Shown: one piece after another, positions 17,260-28,424 of the stretch
How positions within the stretch are numbered: position 1 is the stretch's first letter
Layout: every line of letters begins with the position of its first letter
Assembly: GCF_014855495.1 (NCBI RefSeq)
Contig: NZ_JACYFJ010000004.1
Coordinates: 310,001 to 374,000, forward strand
Direction of reading: 5' to 3'
DNA: 64,000 bases
Origin: Euzebyella saccharophila
Lineage (GTDB): Bacteria > Bacteroidota > Bacteroidia > Flavobacteriales > Flavobacteriaceae
Made by a program: the position numbers and the translations under genes
The notes under the pieces: model-generated
The model's input: the letters and a program-made list of their open reading frames with translations, nothing else
What the model was told of the DNA's origin: nothing
The model's database searches: none

Positions 17260-18222
17260 ATGTACTATCTAGGCATTATCTGGAATCCTAACGAAACGTT
17301 GTTTACCTTAGGGCCTCTTCAAATTAAATATTACAATCTTCTTTGGATTATTGCATTCGCTGCCGGTTGGTTTATTATGAAGAAGATTTTTGTTCGTGAA
17401 AACAAAACAGTAGAACAATTAGATTCCCTATTCATACACACCGTATTGGCCACCATGTTAGGAGCCCGTTTGGGCCATGTATTTTTTTACGATTGGCCGT
17501 ACTACAAAAATCACTTGTTGGAAATTTTACTTCCGATTAGGGAAAGTGCCAATGGCTCTTTGTTCGGCTTTATAAATGGCTATGAATTTACGGGTTTTAC
17601 AGGTCTCGCCAGTCATGGGGCTATTATAGGGGTGCTTATTGGAACCTATCTTTATGCAAAAAAGTATCCGGATATGAAGCCGCTTTGGTTATTGGACAGA
17701 ATGGTGGTTCCATTTGCACTAGGTGCTTTTTGTGTACGACTGGGAAACTTTTTTAATTCAGAGATTAATGGAAAGGTAACCGACGAATCTTTTGTGTTTG
17801 CTACAAAATTTATCCGCGATTCCGATGATATGCATCCTTCCCAGGCATTAGGCATAACCAAGCAAAAAACACTTAACGCGGCCTATGATGCTATTGAAAA
17901 CAATCCGCAATTTTCGGAATATTTAGCTCAAATTCCCTATCGCCATCCAGCGCAATTATATGAAGGTGTAGCTTATATTTTTGTCTTTCTCATACTTTAT
18001 TTCCTGTATTGGAAAACGGACAAAAGGGAAAAAACCGGATACCTTTTTGGAGTGTTTCTTGTTCTGCTATGGACCATTAGATTCTTTGTAGAATTTGTAA
18101 AGAAAAGCCAAGGTGGTTTCGAGGAATCCCTAGGACTTTTATCTACCGGTCAATGGTTAAGTATTCCATTTATCCTCATAGGTCTTTATTTTATGTTCAA
18201 ACCTCAGATAAAAAAAGGATAA
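17260..18222 (+). CDS. lgt: Prolipoprotein diacylglyceryl transferase
   Basis: An inner-membrane enzyme that transfers diacylglycerol from phosphatidylglycerol to the lipobox cysteine of prolipoproteins. The 320-residue protein has about seven membrane segments. Lgt hallmarks visible are GARLGHVFFYDWPYY, the catalytic-region SHGAIIGVLIG, the RLGNFFNSEI signature, and HPAQLYEG. It supplies the modification for the many lipoproteins in this window, including the DUF192 lipoprotein encoded one base downstream. A weak -7-like TACTTTTG lies at 17209-17216 without a clear -33 partner, so lgt may have its own promoter as well as read-through from cysS-yidD. Confidence 0.96.
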   Translation: MYYLGIIWNPNETLFTLGPLQIKYYNLLWIIAFAAGWFIMKKIFVRENKTVEQLDSLFIHTVLATMLGARLGHVFFYDWPYYKNHLLEILLPIRESANGSLFGFINGYEFTGFTGLASHGAIIGVLIGTYLYAKKYPDMKPLWLLDRMVVPFALGAFCVRLGNFFNSEINGKVTDESFVFATKFIRDSDDMHPSQALGITKQKTLNAAYDAIENNPQFSEYLAQIPYRHPAQLYEGVAYIFVFLILYFLYWKTDKREKTGYLFGVFLVLLWTIRFFVEFVKKSQGGFEESLGLLSTGQWLSIPFILIGLYFMFKPQIKKG

Positions 18223-18223
18223 G

Positions 18224-18727
18224 ATGTGCTTGTCATTTCATTCTTTTAGAAAATTAATCGCTTCAGTACTATTCCTTACCTTCTTTTTTACAGGATGCAA
18301 AAACTCTGAAAAAAGAACGGTAAAAACAGAAGAAATAACCTTTATTAAGGAAGGAGAGCTCAGTATTTATAAACCAGGAACAGATGTTCCTGTACTAAAC
18401 TTAAATATTGAATTGGCCGAAACGGATTATGAAACCCAAACGGGTCTTATGTACCGAACATCAATGAAAGAAAATGAGGCTATGCTTTTCATTTTTGATG
18501 ATGTAGCCATGCATTCTTTCTACATGAAGAACACGGAATTTCCGTTGGACATTCTCTTTATTAAAGAGGATATGACCATTGGTAGTTTTCAGGAAAATGC
18601 CCAGCCGCTTGATGAAGGCAGCTTATCATCAAAAGTACCTGTTCAATACGTCCTGGAAGTAAATGCTGGAATTGTGGCTGAAAAGGGATTGAGTATTGGT
18701 GATAGCATTAGTTTTCAAAAACTTTAG
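18224..18727 (+). CDS. DUF192-domain lipoprotein
   Basis: A 167-residue lipoprotein: a basic start, a hydrophobic run (ASVLFLTFFFTG) and a lipobox Cys near residue 25. The mature part is a DUF192 domain with the signature blocks TGLMYRTSMKENEAMLFIF, HSFYMKNTEFPLDILFI and PVQYVLEVNAGIVAEKGLSIGD. The biochemical role of DUF192 is not established. It begins one base after lgt, implying translational coupling, and is itself an Lgt substrate. The GNAT gene follows after two bases. Confidence 0.92.
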   Translation: MCLSFHSFRKLIASVLFLTFFFTGCKNSEKRTVKTEEITFIKEGELSIYKPGTDVPVLNLNIELAETDYETQTGLMYRTSMKENEAMLFIFDDVAMHSFYMKNTEFPLDILFIKEDMTIGSFQENAQPLDEGSLSSKVPVQYVLEVNAGIVAEKGLSIGDSISFQKL

Positions 18728-18729
18728 TC

Positions 18730-19254
18730 ATGTCCCCATTATTGTTGAATGGATGCTCCTCCAGTAGACTTCTATTCCGAAAAGTAGAGGTTTCAGATTT
18801 CAATGATTGGCTACCCTTTCATCAAGAGCCCAAAAGCTCTCAATTCTGGCAAGGTTTACCTAAAAACCCCGAAGTGGCTTGCCAAGAACAATTTGAAAGA
18901 ATTTTTGAAAGGTACGAAAAAGGATTGGGGGGAATGAATGCTCTTATCTGCAAAGAAACAGGCCTATTAATTGGACTGAGCGGTCTACTAATACAAACAG
19001 TGGACGACAAAAGTGAACTGGAAATAGCGTACAGTATTTTACCTCAATTTTGGAAAAAAGGGTATGCTACCGAGGCAGCCAATAGATGTAAATTGTATGC
19101 CTTTGAAAACAATCTCTCACCTTCGCTAATTTCCATTATTCAAGTTGATAATATTCCTTCACAAAAAGTCGCTATCAATATTGGAATGACCAACAGCAAA
19201 ACAACCGAATACAAAGCCAACGAAGTATTCATATTTCGCATACACCATGAGTAA
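18730..19254 (+). CDS. GNAT-family N-acetyltransferase, RimJ/RimL type
   Basis: A 174-residue acetyltransferase-like protein. The family pattern is visible: an N-terminal LLFRKVEVSDFNDWLPFHQ, the acceptor region ICKETGLLIGLSGLLIQ, the acetyl-CoA loop AYSILPQFWKKGYATEAANRC (motif A) and IIQVDNIPSQKVAINIGMT. Substrate is unknown; relatives acetylate ribosomal proteins or small molecules. Its stop overlaps the start of the ABC gene by eight bases, so the two are translationally coupled in the folE operon. Confidence 0.88.
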   Translation: MSPLLLNGCSSSRLLFRKVEVSDFNDWLPFHQEPKSSQFWQGLPKNPEVACQEQFERIFERYEKGLGGMNALICKETGLLIGLSGLLIQTVDDKSELEIAYSILPQFWKKGYATEAANRCKLYAFENNLSPSLISIIQVDNIPSQKVAINIGMTNSKTTEYKANEVFIFRIHHE

Positions 19255-20482
19255 AAAGCATTGGGCCATCTTCACGGACAATTCATCAAAAAAATCCAGC
19301 TTTATCCAAAGCATTTTAAAGGGAGTGTCGCCGCAGGGTTTCGAGCAACTTAAGGATTCAAAAGGATATTTGTTTTCCAAGAGGGTACTTGAGAAATTAA
19401 TTGATGAAGAAGACAGACATGATACCAAAATCATCAATTTAGATAGAACACAATCATTGAAATCCATGTCCAGTGGTGAACAAAAGAAGGCCCTGTTATC
19501 CCATTTAATAAGTTTGTCACCAGATTACTTGATATTGGACAACCCATTTGATAATCTAGATTTTGAAAGTCAACAAAGATTAAAGGAAGAGTTAGAGGAA
19601 GTACAATATTCCGTACAACTAATATTTCTTTTAAGTAGGCGAAAAGACATACTACCATTTTGTAATCATTTTGCCAAATTGGATGGCTCAAGCCTTATTT
19701 TTCTGGACGAATACGAAAAGTCTTCACAAGCAGGTACGAGAACTATACTCTCAGGAAAAATACCTGCTCCCCCTTACTCGTTTGATTATGATGAGGAAGT
19801 ACTGATTCAACTTAACAATGTTTCCGTAAAGTATTTGGACCAACCTGTTTTAAAAAATATCAACTGGACCATCAGGAAGGGAGATTTTTGGGAGTTGAAA
19901 GGAAAAAACGGTAGTGGAAAAACAACCATTTTATCAATGATTACCGGTGAAAACCCAAAAGGGTATGGTCAAGACCTACATATCTTTGGACACAAAAAAG
20001 GAAGTGGGGAAAGCGTTTGGGAACTCAAAAAAAAGATAGGATATTTTACCCCGTCCATTACGGATAAATTTACAGGCTATCATTCCGTAGAAAACATGTT
20101 GATTTCTGGATTAACTGATTCCATAGGTTTATACGTAAGACCTACGGAAATACAAAGTAGGCTTGCTAAAGAATGGCTTCAATTGATTCATATGTGGGAT
20201 TTAAGAAACCATCTCTTTCATGACCTTAGCCTAGGTCAAAAAAGATTGGTTATGTGTGCAAGAGCCATGATCAAACATCCTCCCTTATTAATTTTGGATG
20301 AACCCACGGCTAGTTTGGATGATGCCAGCGCAGCCCTATTTGTTTCGCTAGTGAACAAATTCGCAGAAGCAAGTGAAACTACCATTATTTTTGTATCGCA
20401 TAGAATAGAACCCGGACTGACTCCTGATTACACTTACCAACTTAATCTGTCTCCAACCGGATCAACCGGCACAATTCTATAA
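19247..20482 (+). CDS. Tandem ABC ATPase, first domain degenerate (ModF-like)
   Basis: A 411-residue cytosolic protein with two ABC nucleotide-binding domains and no membrane segment. The second domain (about 180-405) is complete: Walker A GKNGSGKTT (about 219), signature SLGQKRL (about 327) and Walker B LLILDEPTASLDD (about 347). The first (about 1-150) keeps the signature SSGEQKKALL and a Walker-B-like DYLILDNPFDNLD, but the catalytic Glu is Asn and its Walker A is unrecognisable (DNSSKKSS). Such twin-ABC proteins are sometimes annotated ModF. No permease or binding protein is adjacent, so the transport partner, if any, is elsewhere. The start ATG overlaps the GNAT gene. A terminator follows. 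Confidence 0.88.
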   Translation: MSKKHWAIFTDNSSKKSSFIQSILKGVSPQGFEQLKDSKGYLFSKRVLEKLIDEEDRHDTKIINLDRTQSLKSMSSGEQKKALLSHLISLSPDYLILDNPFDNLDFESQQRLKEELEEVQYSVQLIFLLSRRKDILPFCNHFAKLDGSSLIFLDEYEKSSQAGTRTILSGKIPAPPYSFDYDEEVLIQLNNVSVKYLDQPVLKNINWTIRKGDFWELKGKNGSGKTTILSMITGENPKGYGQDLHIFGHKKGSGESVWELKKKIGYFTPSITDKFTGYHSVENMLISGLTDSIGLYVRPTEIQSRLAKEWLQLIHMWDLRNHLFHDLSLGQKRLVMCARAMIKHPPLLILDEPTASLDDASAALFVSLVNKFAEASETTIIFVSHRIEPGLTPDYTYQLNLSPTGSTGTIL

Positions 20483-20485
20483 ACT

Positions 20486-20517
20486 AAAAAAGACCCGCCA
20501 GATAGCGGGTCCTTTTA
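20486..20517. terminator. Terminator at the end of the folE-ABC operon
   Basis: A 7-bp GC-rich stem GACCCGC (20492-20498) with GCGGGTC (20505-20511), flanked by an A-run upstream and CTTTT downstream. It lies between the convergent ABC and secDF genes and may work on both strands. Confidence 0.8.
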
Positions 20518-20540
20518 AAGTTTGAGTTAGTAATATATTG

Positions 20541-23510
20541 TTATTCCGCAACTTCTTTTATCTTACCAGAACTTACCGATTTGTTCAACGTATCGAACAT
20601 AACCGGAGTAGCGATAAAAATAGATGAATACGTACCTACAATTACACCAATTATCATAGCGAACATAAATCCTCTTAAGGATTCACCTCCAAAAATGAAG
20701 ATTGCCAACAATACCACCAAGGTAGTCATAGAGGTGTTCAAAGTACGACTCAAAGTACTGTTAAGGGCAAGATTAATGTTGTCGCCCCCGCGCCAACCTT
20801 TCTCACCAATAATCTCACGTATACGGTCAAACACTACCACCGTATCGTTCAATGAATAACCGATCACGGTTAATATCGCAGCAATGAAAGCTTGATCAAT
20901 CTCCATATTAAATGGCATAATCGTACCAAAGATGGAGAAGATACCCAATACAATCATAACATCATGGAAAACCGCTGTAACAGCTCCCAAAGAGAATTGC
21001 CACTTACGGAAACGGAACAAAATGTAAAGGAAAACTACTGCCAGTGACCCCAAGATTGCCAAGAAAGCATTCTTTTTAATATCGTCTGCGATAGTAGGAC
21101 CCACTTTTACAGATTGCAAAATACCTATTGAATCCTCTCCACTACCAGATACAAAATCTTCTTTACTGATTCCTGAAGGAAGATATTTCTGTAAGGAAGT
21201 AAACAATTTATCCTGAATTTCATTATCAACTTCAAGACCTTCTACATCTACTTTGTAAGGTGTTGTTATCTTAATCTGATTTTCTTCACCAAATGTTTTT
21301 ACATTGGTACCGCTACCGAATACGTCATTAAGTTCAGAAGCTATTTCAGAAGAACTTACCGCCTGCTCAAACCTAACTTGGTAAGATCTACCACCTATAA
21401 AATCTACACCTTGTTGCAATCCATTTGTAAAAAGACTTATCACACCAACAATAACCAATATACCGGATACTATATAGGCAATTTTTCTTTTACCTAGAAA
21501 ATCAATACTTATATTTCTAAACAAGTTTTTGGTAGCTCCCGTGGCAAAATCCAATCTTCTAGATTTACCCTGCAAATACCAATCAACCAATAATCTGGTG
21601 ATAAAAATGGCTGTAAACAAGGAGGTAACGATACCAATCAATAAAGTAGTTGCAAAACCTTTGATAGGTCCAGAACCAAAAATGAACAAGATAATTGCCG
21701 TAAGTCCCGTTGTGATATTCGCATCTAAAATGGAGGACAGAGCATTATTGAAACCATCGGCAACTGCCTGCGACTTCCCTTTCCCCTTGGCTATTTCCTC
21801 TTTAATACGCTCAAATATAAGTACGTTGGCATCTACGGACATACCAATGGTCAATACGATACCAGCAATACCAGGTAGGGTAAGAACCGCACCTAAGCTA
21901 GTTAATACACCAAAAATCAATAGAATGTTCAAAAGCAAGGCGATATCTGCAAAAAGACCCGCACGACCGTAATAGAAGACCATCCAAATCAATACAAATG
22001 CCATGGCAATCAAGAAGGACATAAAACCGCTATCAATAGCTTCCTGACCCAATGAAGGCCCTACAATGGTAGCCTGAATAATTTCTGCGGAAGCTGGCAG
22101 TTTACCGGCTCTTAAAACATTGGCAATATCCTTAGTTTCGTTGATGGTGAAGTCTCCCGTAATTTCTGAACGGCCACCGGAAATAGGACCAGAGGAAACA
22201 CCGGGTGCGGTATACACCTTATTGTCAAGAACGATAGCAATACCCGTCCTGTTATTATAGGCATCTCCTGTTAACTCTTCCCACTCTTTGGCCCCTTGGG
22301 TATTCATGGTCATAGACACCGCAGGTTTGCCCCCTAAATCAAAATCATCACGGGCGTCACTTACCACATCGCCACTAATTCTTGGAATACCGTCCCTATT
22401 AGATTTTAAGGCAAAAAGCTGAACTATTTCAGAATCCTCTGAAGGACGCTCCCAAAGAAACTTTACAAATTGCATATTGGCAGGAAGCAATCTTCTGATC
22501 TCCTTCATTCTTAAGTATGACCCAATTTCGGCAGTATCCTTGGCTGCTGCCACCCCTACCGCATAACTTGGTGCACCTAACTGAAATTTCTCAAAAAGCG
22601 GATTACGTTGATTGGCCAAATCCAATGAATCTTGAGCAACATCCGAAAGAAGGGAATCCAACTCAGACTCCTCTTTTACCGGCTCTACCTCATCTACATC
22701 TATTAGGGATTTTAACTTTTCGTTCGCTTGAAAGAAAAAGCCTTGTAATTCTGGATTATTAGGCTGATAAGTTTCCCAAAATTCTAATTGGGCTGTACTG
22801 GAAAGTAAATCTTGGGCACGGGCAATATCCCTTGCTCCAGGTAGCTCAACCAAAATACGGCCCGAAGTACCTTCACGCTGAATATTTGGCTGGGTAACCC
22901 CAAAACCGTCAATACGCTCCCTTAATACCTCAAATGCAGAAACAATACTTTCATCTATTTTTCTTCTGATGATAGGTTTTACCTCATCATCCGACATCTG
23001 AAAATTGATTTCTTCGCTCAATCCTTTATTTGCAAAAATATCTGGAGAGGCCAATTTGGAATCACCGCTAATATCGTCCCAAGCTTGGAAAAACAAATCA
23101 ACATAAGTTGCATCACTATTCTTGGAAGCTGTATCGGCATCCGCCAAAGCCTTATTGAAAATTGGGTTCTTACTATTATTGGCAAGACCTTTTAAAATAT
23201 CCTTAACGGATATCTGAAGAGTTACATTAATACCCCCTTTAAGGTCCAAACCTTTGTTCAACTCCTTTTTCTTGGCTTCGTTGTAGTTGGTATACCCCAA
23301 AACCGAATTGTCTCCAATAGAATCAAGATACTGCGCTTCTAATGCTTCACGCTTAACTACATAATCTTCCTCGGATTCTGAAATTTGGCTTATGGCATAG
23401 GCTTCCGCATCGTTTTCGGCCTTATTGGTAATGAAAGTGTACGATAGTTGGTAGATACTTACCAGCCCGAACAATAGGGCGAAAAGCTTTATAAGTCCTT
23501 TATTTTGCAT
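20541..23510 (-). CDS. secDF: Protein translocase subunit SecDF (fused)
   Basis: An inner-membrane RND-type protein of 989 residues that uses the proton gradient to pull exported proteins from SecYEG. SecD and SecF are fused, with about twelve membrane segments. Visible SecD features are an N-terminal helix, DLKGGINVTLQIS, the large periplasmic P1 region, and TIGMSVDANVLIFERIKEE. SecF features are QQGVDFIGGRSYQVRF, GYSLNDTVVVFDRIREI and a C-terminal helix pair. Fusion is usual in Bacteroidota. The long periplasmic part supports the heavy load of exported and type IX substrates seen around it. A promoter candidate and an inverted repeat lie upstream. Confidence 0.97.
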   Translation of the reverse strand: MQNKGLIKLFALLFGLVSIYQLSYTFITNKAENDAEAYAISQISESEEDYVVKREALEAQYLDSIGDNSVLGYTNYNEAKKKELNKGLDLKGGINVTLQISVKDILKGLANNSKNPIFNKALADADTASKNSDATYVDLFFQAWDDISGDSKLASPDIFANKGLSEEINFQMSDDEVKPIIRRKIDESIVSAFEVLRERIDGFGVTQPNIQREGTSGRILVELPGARDIARAQDLLSSTAQLEFWETYQPNNPELQGFFFQANEKLKSLIDVDEVEPVKEESELDSLLSDVAQDSLDLANQRNPLFEKFQLGAPSYAVGVAAAKDTAEIGSYLRMKEIRRLLPANMQFVKFLWERPSEDSEIVQLFALKSNRDGIPRISGDVVSDARDDFDLGGKPAVSMTMNTQGAKEWEELTGDAYNNRTGIAIVLDNKVYTAPGVSSGPISGGRSEITGDFTINETKDIANVLRAGKLPASAEIIQATIVGPSLGQEAIDSGFMSFLIAMAFVLIWMVFYYGRAGLFADIALLLNILLIFGVLTSLGAVLTLPGIAGIVLTIGMSVDANVLIFERIKEEIAKGKGKSQAVADGFNNALSSILDANITTGLTAIILFIFGSGPIKGFATTLLIGIVTSLFTAIFITRLLVDWYLQGKSRRLDFATGATKNLFRNISIDFLGKRKIAYIVSGILVIVGVISLFTNGLQQGVDFIGGRSYQVRFEQAVSSSEIASELNDVFGSGTNVKTFGEENQIKITTPYKVDVEGLEVDNEIQDKLFTSLQKYLPSGISKEDFVSGSGEDSIGILQSVKVGPTIADDIKKNAFLAILGSLAVVFLYILFRFRKWQFSLGAVTAVFHDVMIVLGIFSIFGTIMPFNMEIDQAFIAAILTVIGYSLNDTVVVFDRIREIIGEKGWRGGDNINLALNSTLSRTLNTSMTTLVVLLAIFIFGGESLRGFMFAMIIGVIVGTYSSIFIATPVMFDTLNKSVSSGKIKEVAE

Positions 23511-23550
23511 CGATTACAAATATTTAATGGGTGCTTTTTCTAACAGCGTG

Positions 23551-23582
23551 CAAATATATGATTTTCCAATAGGATTTGGCAA
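23551..23582 (-). promoter_or_regulatory. Promoter candidate for secDF
   Basis: On the minus strand TTG (23580-23582) is separated by 21 bases from TATATTTG (23551-23558), which fits the TAnnTTTG class of promoter. The start codon is about 40 bases further on. Confidence 0.5.
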
Positions 23583-23608
23583 CATATTTGCCAGTTATTA
23601 TATGTTGC
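23579..23608. promoter_or_regulatory. Inverted repeat overlapping the secDF -33 region
   Basis: GCAACATAT (23579-23587) and its exact complement ATATGTTGC (23600-23608) are 12 bases apart. The left arm covers the -33 TTG of the secDF promoter candidate, so it could be an operator or a transcript hairpin. Confidence 0.35.
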
Positions 23609-23750
23609 GACAAAAGTAATTATTGTAGCAACGGTAATGAAATTTTTAAATTTTAAAGTGTTTTCATTGACAATAATGCAAACATTTTTTTCAAATCAAC
23701 AATTTATCAAAAGAGTAATCAAGCCGTATTTTATCTTATTCCCCTAATAG

Positions 23751-23788
23751 AAAATCCGTTTTGAAAGAAACTTCCAAAACGGATTTTT
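23751..23788 (-). terminator. Hairpin terminator after mdh
   Basis: A perfect 12-bp stem AAAATCCGTTTT (23751-23762) with AAAACGGATTTT (23776-23787), 26 bases beyond the mdh stop. The T-run lies inside the stem arm. Confidence 0.7.
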
Positions 23789-23813
23789 AGTATTTAAGGA
23801 TTTATTTCAAGTT

Positions 23814-24740
23814 CTATAACTCCAATAATCCATTGGTTTTACTCACTCCCTGAGCACTTTCCTGCATTTTAGCTTTTTCGGCATCACTAAGCGGAATATC
23901 AACAATTTGCTCAATACCATCCTTTCCTAAAACCACAGGCACTCCTATACATATATCATTTAGGTCATACTCTCCCTCCAAATAAGTAGAACATGGGAAT
24001 ATTTTCTTCTGATCGCAAGCAATGGCCTGTACCAGACCAGAAACTGCGGCTCCAGGAGCATACCAGGCACTAGTTCCCAACAATTTGGTCAAGGTTGCAC
24101 CACCCACTTTAGTATCTTCAGCCACCTGTTGAAGTCTTTCTTCAGACAGGAAAGTTGAGACTTTTATACTATTTCTGGTAGCATGGCTGGTTAAAGGCAC
24201 CATTCCCACGTCGCTATGACCTCCAATTACCATACCGTCCACATCTGAAATGGGCGCTTCCAAGGCCTCAGCCAATCTATATTTAAAACGAGCACTATCC
24301 AAGGCGCCTCCCATTCCAATAATCTTGTTCTTTGGAAGATTAGTGGTCTTGTGCACCAAGTAGGTCATTGTATCCATAGGGTTACTTACCACAATCATGG
24401 TTACGTTAGGGGAATGCTCAATTAAGCTTGAAGCTACAGATTTTACGATACCTGCGTTAATTCCGATCAATTCTTCACGGGTCATTCCCGGCTTTCTTGG
24501 AATACCTGAAGTAATAACGGCAATATCACTATTGGCAGTTTTGGAGTAATCGTTGGTAACACCTGTTATTTTGGTATCAAAACCATTTAAAGAAGCAGTT
24601 TGCATAAGGTCCATGGCTTTCCCCTCTGCGTATCCTTCTTTTATATCCAACAATACTACTTCAGAAGCAAAATTTTTAATTGCAATATATTCGGCACAGC
24701 TAGCACCAACTGCTCCTGCTCCTACTACGGTAACTTTCAT
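23814..24740 (-). CDS. mdh: Malate dehydrogenase (lactate dehydrogenase-like type)
   Basis: A TCA-cycle enzyme that oxidises malate to oxaloacetate with NAD. The 308-residue protein has the NAD motif VGAGAVGAS (about 6-14), an acidic residue ending strand 2 (LLDIKEGYAEGKAMDL), TSGIPRKPGMTREELIGIN, VSNPMDTMTYL, and the catalytic His in MVIGGHSDVGMVPL. The frame is open upstream to 24797, but MKVTVVGAG at 24740 is the family start; the upstream extension is not conserved in style. It stands alone, with a terminator behind it and 324 bases of non-coding DNA in front. Confidence 0.96.
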   Translation of the reverse strand: MKVTVVGAGAVGASCAEYIAIKNFASEVVLLDIKEGYAEGKAMDLMQTASLNGFDTKITGVTNDYSKTANSDIAVITSGIPRKPGMTREELIGINAGIVKSVASSLIEHSPNVTMIVVSNPMDTMTYLVHKTTNLPKNKIIGMGGALDSARFKYRLAEALEAPISDVDGMVIGGHSDVGMVPLTSHATRNSIKVSTFLSEERLQQVAEDTKVGGATLTKLLGTSAWYAPGAAVSGLVQAIACDQKKIFPCSTYLEGEYDLNDICIGVPVVLGKDGIEQIVDIPLSDAEKAKMQESAQGVSKTNGLLEL

Positions 24741-25064
24741 GTTTAATTGTTTAAGTTTATTTTTTATCTCTTGACCTTGAATCATGACTTCGTTCATTGA
24801 AGAACACCATAATTAAGACTCTAAATAGCCATTTTTTCAAGGGTTTCCAAAAATAAACATTCTTGTTAGAAAATTAAGCGAATTCTGGGTCTATTTCTCC
24901 ATTGCGAAATCGTTGTAATACATCGTTGAAATGCATAGCTGTTAAAAAATTTGACCTTTTAACGAAGAAAAATGCAAAATTGAACCATACATCGAATTGT
25001 AATAATAGAGGTTTAAAAAAGGGCGTTCTAGTAGTGTAAACCCCGAATCAAAAAAACCTACATA
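24741..25064. other. Non-coding divergent region between mdh and a small lipoprotein gene
   Basis: 324 bases, A/T-rich, with no ORF longer than about ten codons of interest. There is a short direct repeat ATCGTTG twice within 20 bases near 24910-24930. I found no TAnnTTTG promoter with proper spacing for either flanking gene. Confidence 0.5.
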
Positions 25065-25439
25065 ATGAAAAAGCTCTTTTCATTTCTTGGCATTGTTGCC
25101 ATTGTTTTGGCAAGCAATTGCTCCCGAATCCCAGAGAATAATGATGATGTAATTGGCATCTGGTCAGATGAAGAAATTAATGCCTCCAGCCTAACTGCCA
25201 AACAAGAAACGGTGAGACACGAGTGGATTTTTAACGATGCCTATTTGGGAAGATACCACAGAAAAACAAATGGGGCCATTACCTTTAAAACAGATTTTAA
25301 ATGGTCTATTGAAGATGATACATATACCATAACATATCTTGGGACCGATATGCCAGTAGAACATGTGCATATGCAATCTGCCAATGGAATCACTGTACTT
25401 GCAGACATACAAGGACAGACCATGGCTACCAGGGAATAA
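25065..25439 (+). CDS. Small exported protein, probable lipoprotein
   Basis: A 124-residue protein with an N-terminal hydrophobic leader (LFSFLGIVAIVLASN) followed by Cys19. The lipobox is not canonical because Asn is at -1, so lipidation is uncertain. The mature part begins with a GIWSDEE segment and has alternating beta-like strands (FKTDFKWSIEDDTYTITYLG), reminiscent of small lipocalin-like or META-like domains, but I cannot name a family. It is monocistronic, followed by a strong bidirectional terminator. Confidence 0.75.
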   Translation: MKKLFSFLGIVAIVLASNCSRIPENNDDVIGIWSDEEINASSLTAKQETVRHEWIFNDAYLGRYHRKTNGAITFKTDFKWSIEDDTYTITYLGTDMPVEHVHMQSANGITVLADIQGQTMATRE

Positions 25440-25464
25440 AAATTTTACTAGGTTCAAATACGCG

Positions 25465-25499
25465 AAAAAGCCGCATTCCATGACAGGATGCGGCTTTTT
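25465..25499. terminator. Bidirectional terminator
   Basis: A 12-bp perfect stem AAAAAGCCGCAT (25465-25476) with ATGCGGCTTTTT (25488-25499) between two convergent genes. Confidence 0.9.
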
Positions 25500-25520
25500 A
25501 ATTATCTAGTTTCTAGCAAT

Positions 25521-26282
25521 CTATTTTGCTTCGCCCATCTGGGCATCTAAAGCAAACTCTGTGTAATCCAATATATACACACCTAGCAAACTCCATTTAA
25601 ACTTCTCTCCTTCATATTTGGATTTAAAATCTTCACTATCCATAAATAAACGATCAAAATGCTCGTCTAAGTTACTTTTTGTCAACCAAACGATCTCTTC
25701 TCCTTTCTTTACGTAATAGGATTTGGCTATTCCACCCGCCAATTTTAAGCTACCAACACCAATACTGGCTGTTTGCTTGGCAAAAGGATCTGAATAAACC
25801 TGAATAACCTGACTGTACTTTGGGTTTACCACCTGCATTAAATACTCCGTAGGTTTCTTTTTATTTTTCAAAGACACCATTTGGTTGGTATACATGGTAT
25901 AGCCTTTACTCAAATGCTTTGTGGCATCTGTTTTTCCCCATTTAGTAGCATCATTAAAAAAATTTGCCTGCTTATCCAATTGCTCCAAACCTGAAGGAGC
26001 CATATAAAGGTCTGCAATATCAGTAGCCTGAATTTCTACTTTCTTTTTACCGTCCTCAATGATTTTCAACCTATGGATTTGACCTTTTTTACGGTCTACG
26101 TCCTTGATATGGCCTTCAATTTTAGTACCATCTTTAAGTGTTACATAGGCTGGTTTCTTTCTGGAATAAGAAGTGTAAGCCGGATCAAAGGCGGCCTGTT
26201 GTTCTCGTTCTTTCAAATCTTCTTGGGCAAAGGTCATTACGCCCGTCATAAATAACAGTAGGGAAACTACTTTTACTTTCAT
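25521..26282 (-). CDS. Exported protein of unknown function
   Basis: A 253-residue protein with a signal peptide (MKVKVVSLLLFMTGVMTFAQ). After it comes a small strand-rich module (PAYVTLKDGTKIEGHIKDVDRKKGQI) that reads like an SH3/Sm-like fold, then a region rich in Lys and aromatic residues (about 95-240). No lipobox, heme motif or membrane helix is present after the leader. I do not recognise the family. It lies between a terminator and gyrB (90 bases away, same strand) and could be periplasmic. Confidence 0.75.
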   Translation of the reverse strand: MKVKVVSLLLFMTGVMTFAQEDLKEREQQAAFDPAYTSYSRKKPAYVTLKDGTKIEGHIKDVDRKKGQIHRLKIIEDGKKKVEIQATDIADLYMAPSGLEQLDKQANFFNDATKWGKTDATKHLSKGYTMYTNQMVSLKNKKKPTEYLMQVVNPKYSQVIQVYSDPFAKQTASIGVGSLKLAGGIAKSYYVKKGEEIVWLTKSNLDEHFDRLFMDSEDFKSKYEGEKFKWSLLGVYILDYTEFALDAQMGEAK

Positions 26283-26372
26283 AATAAAAATTTAGGGGTT
26301 GTTAATAAACATCCCTAAAAATAAAACGCCCGCCAATTGGCGGACGAATTTATGTTGTGAAAGTCTTATTTA

Positions 26373-28343
<1,971 letters not shown>

Positions 28344-28368
28344 TTAAACTTACATTTTGGCAATCTAG

Positions 28369-28376
28369 CAAATATA
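28369..28376 (-). promoter_or_regulatory. -7 element upstream of gyrB
   Basis: The minus strand reads TATATTTG, matching TAnnTTTG, about 40 bases before the gyrB start. No TTG was found at the usual -33 distance. Confidence 0.35.
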
Positions 28377-28424
28377 CGGAATACCCTATAGAATATAGGT
28401 TTTTAGCACTATATTAACTCTAAG

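Larger units (their letters stand above)
23511..23813. other. Intergenic region between secDF and mdh
   Basis: No gene is visible here. It holds the secDF promoter candidate (23551-23582, minus), a 9-bp inverted repeat (23579-23608), an A/T-rich middle, and the mdh terminator hairpin (23751-23788). Confidence 0.7.

Noticed and set aside
24905-24935. Short direct repeat ATCGTTG twice upstream of a small lipoprotein gene
   Set aside because: Seven bases is too short to separate from chance in A/T-rich DNA.
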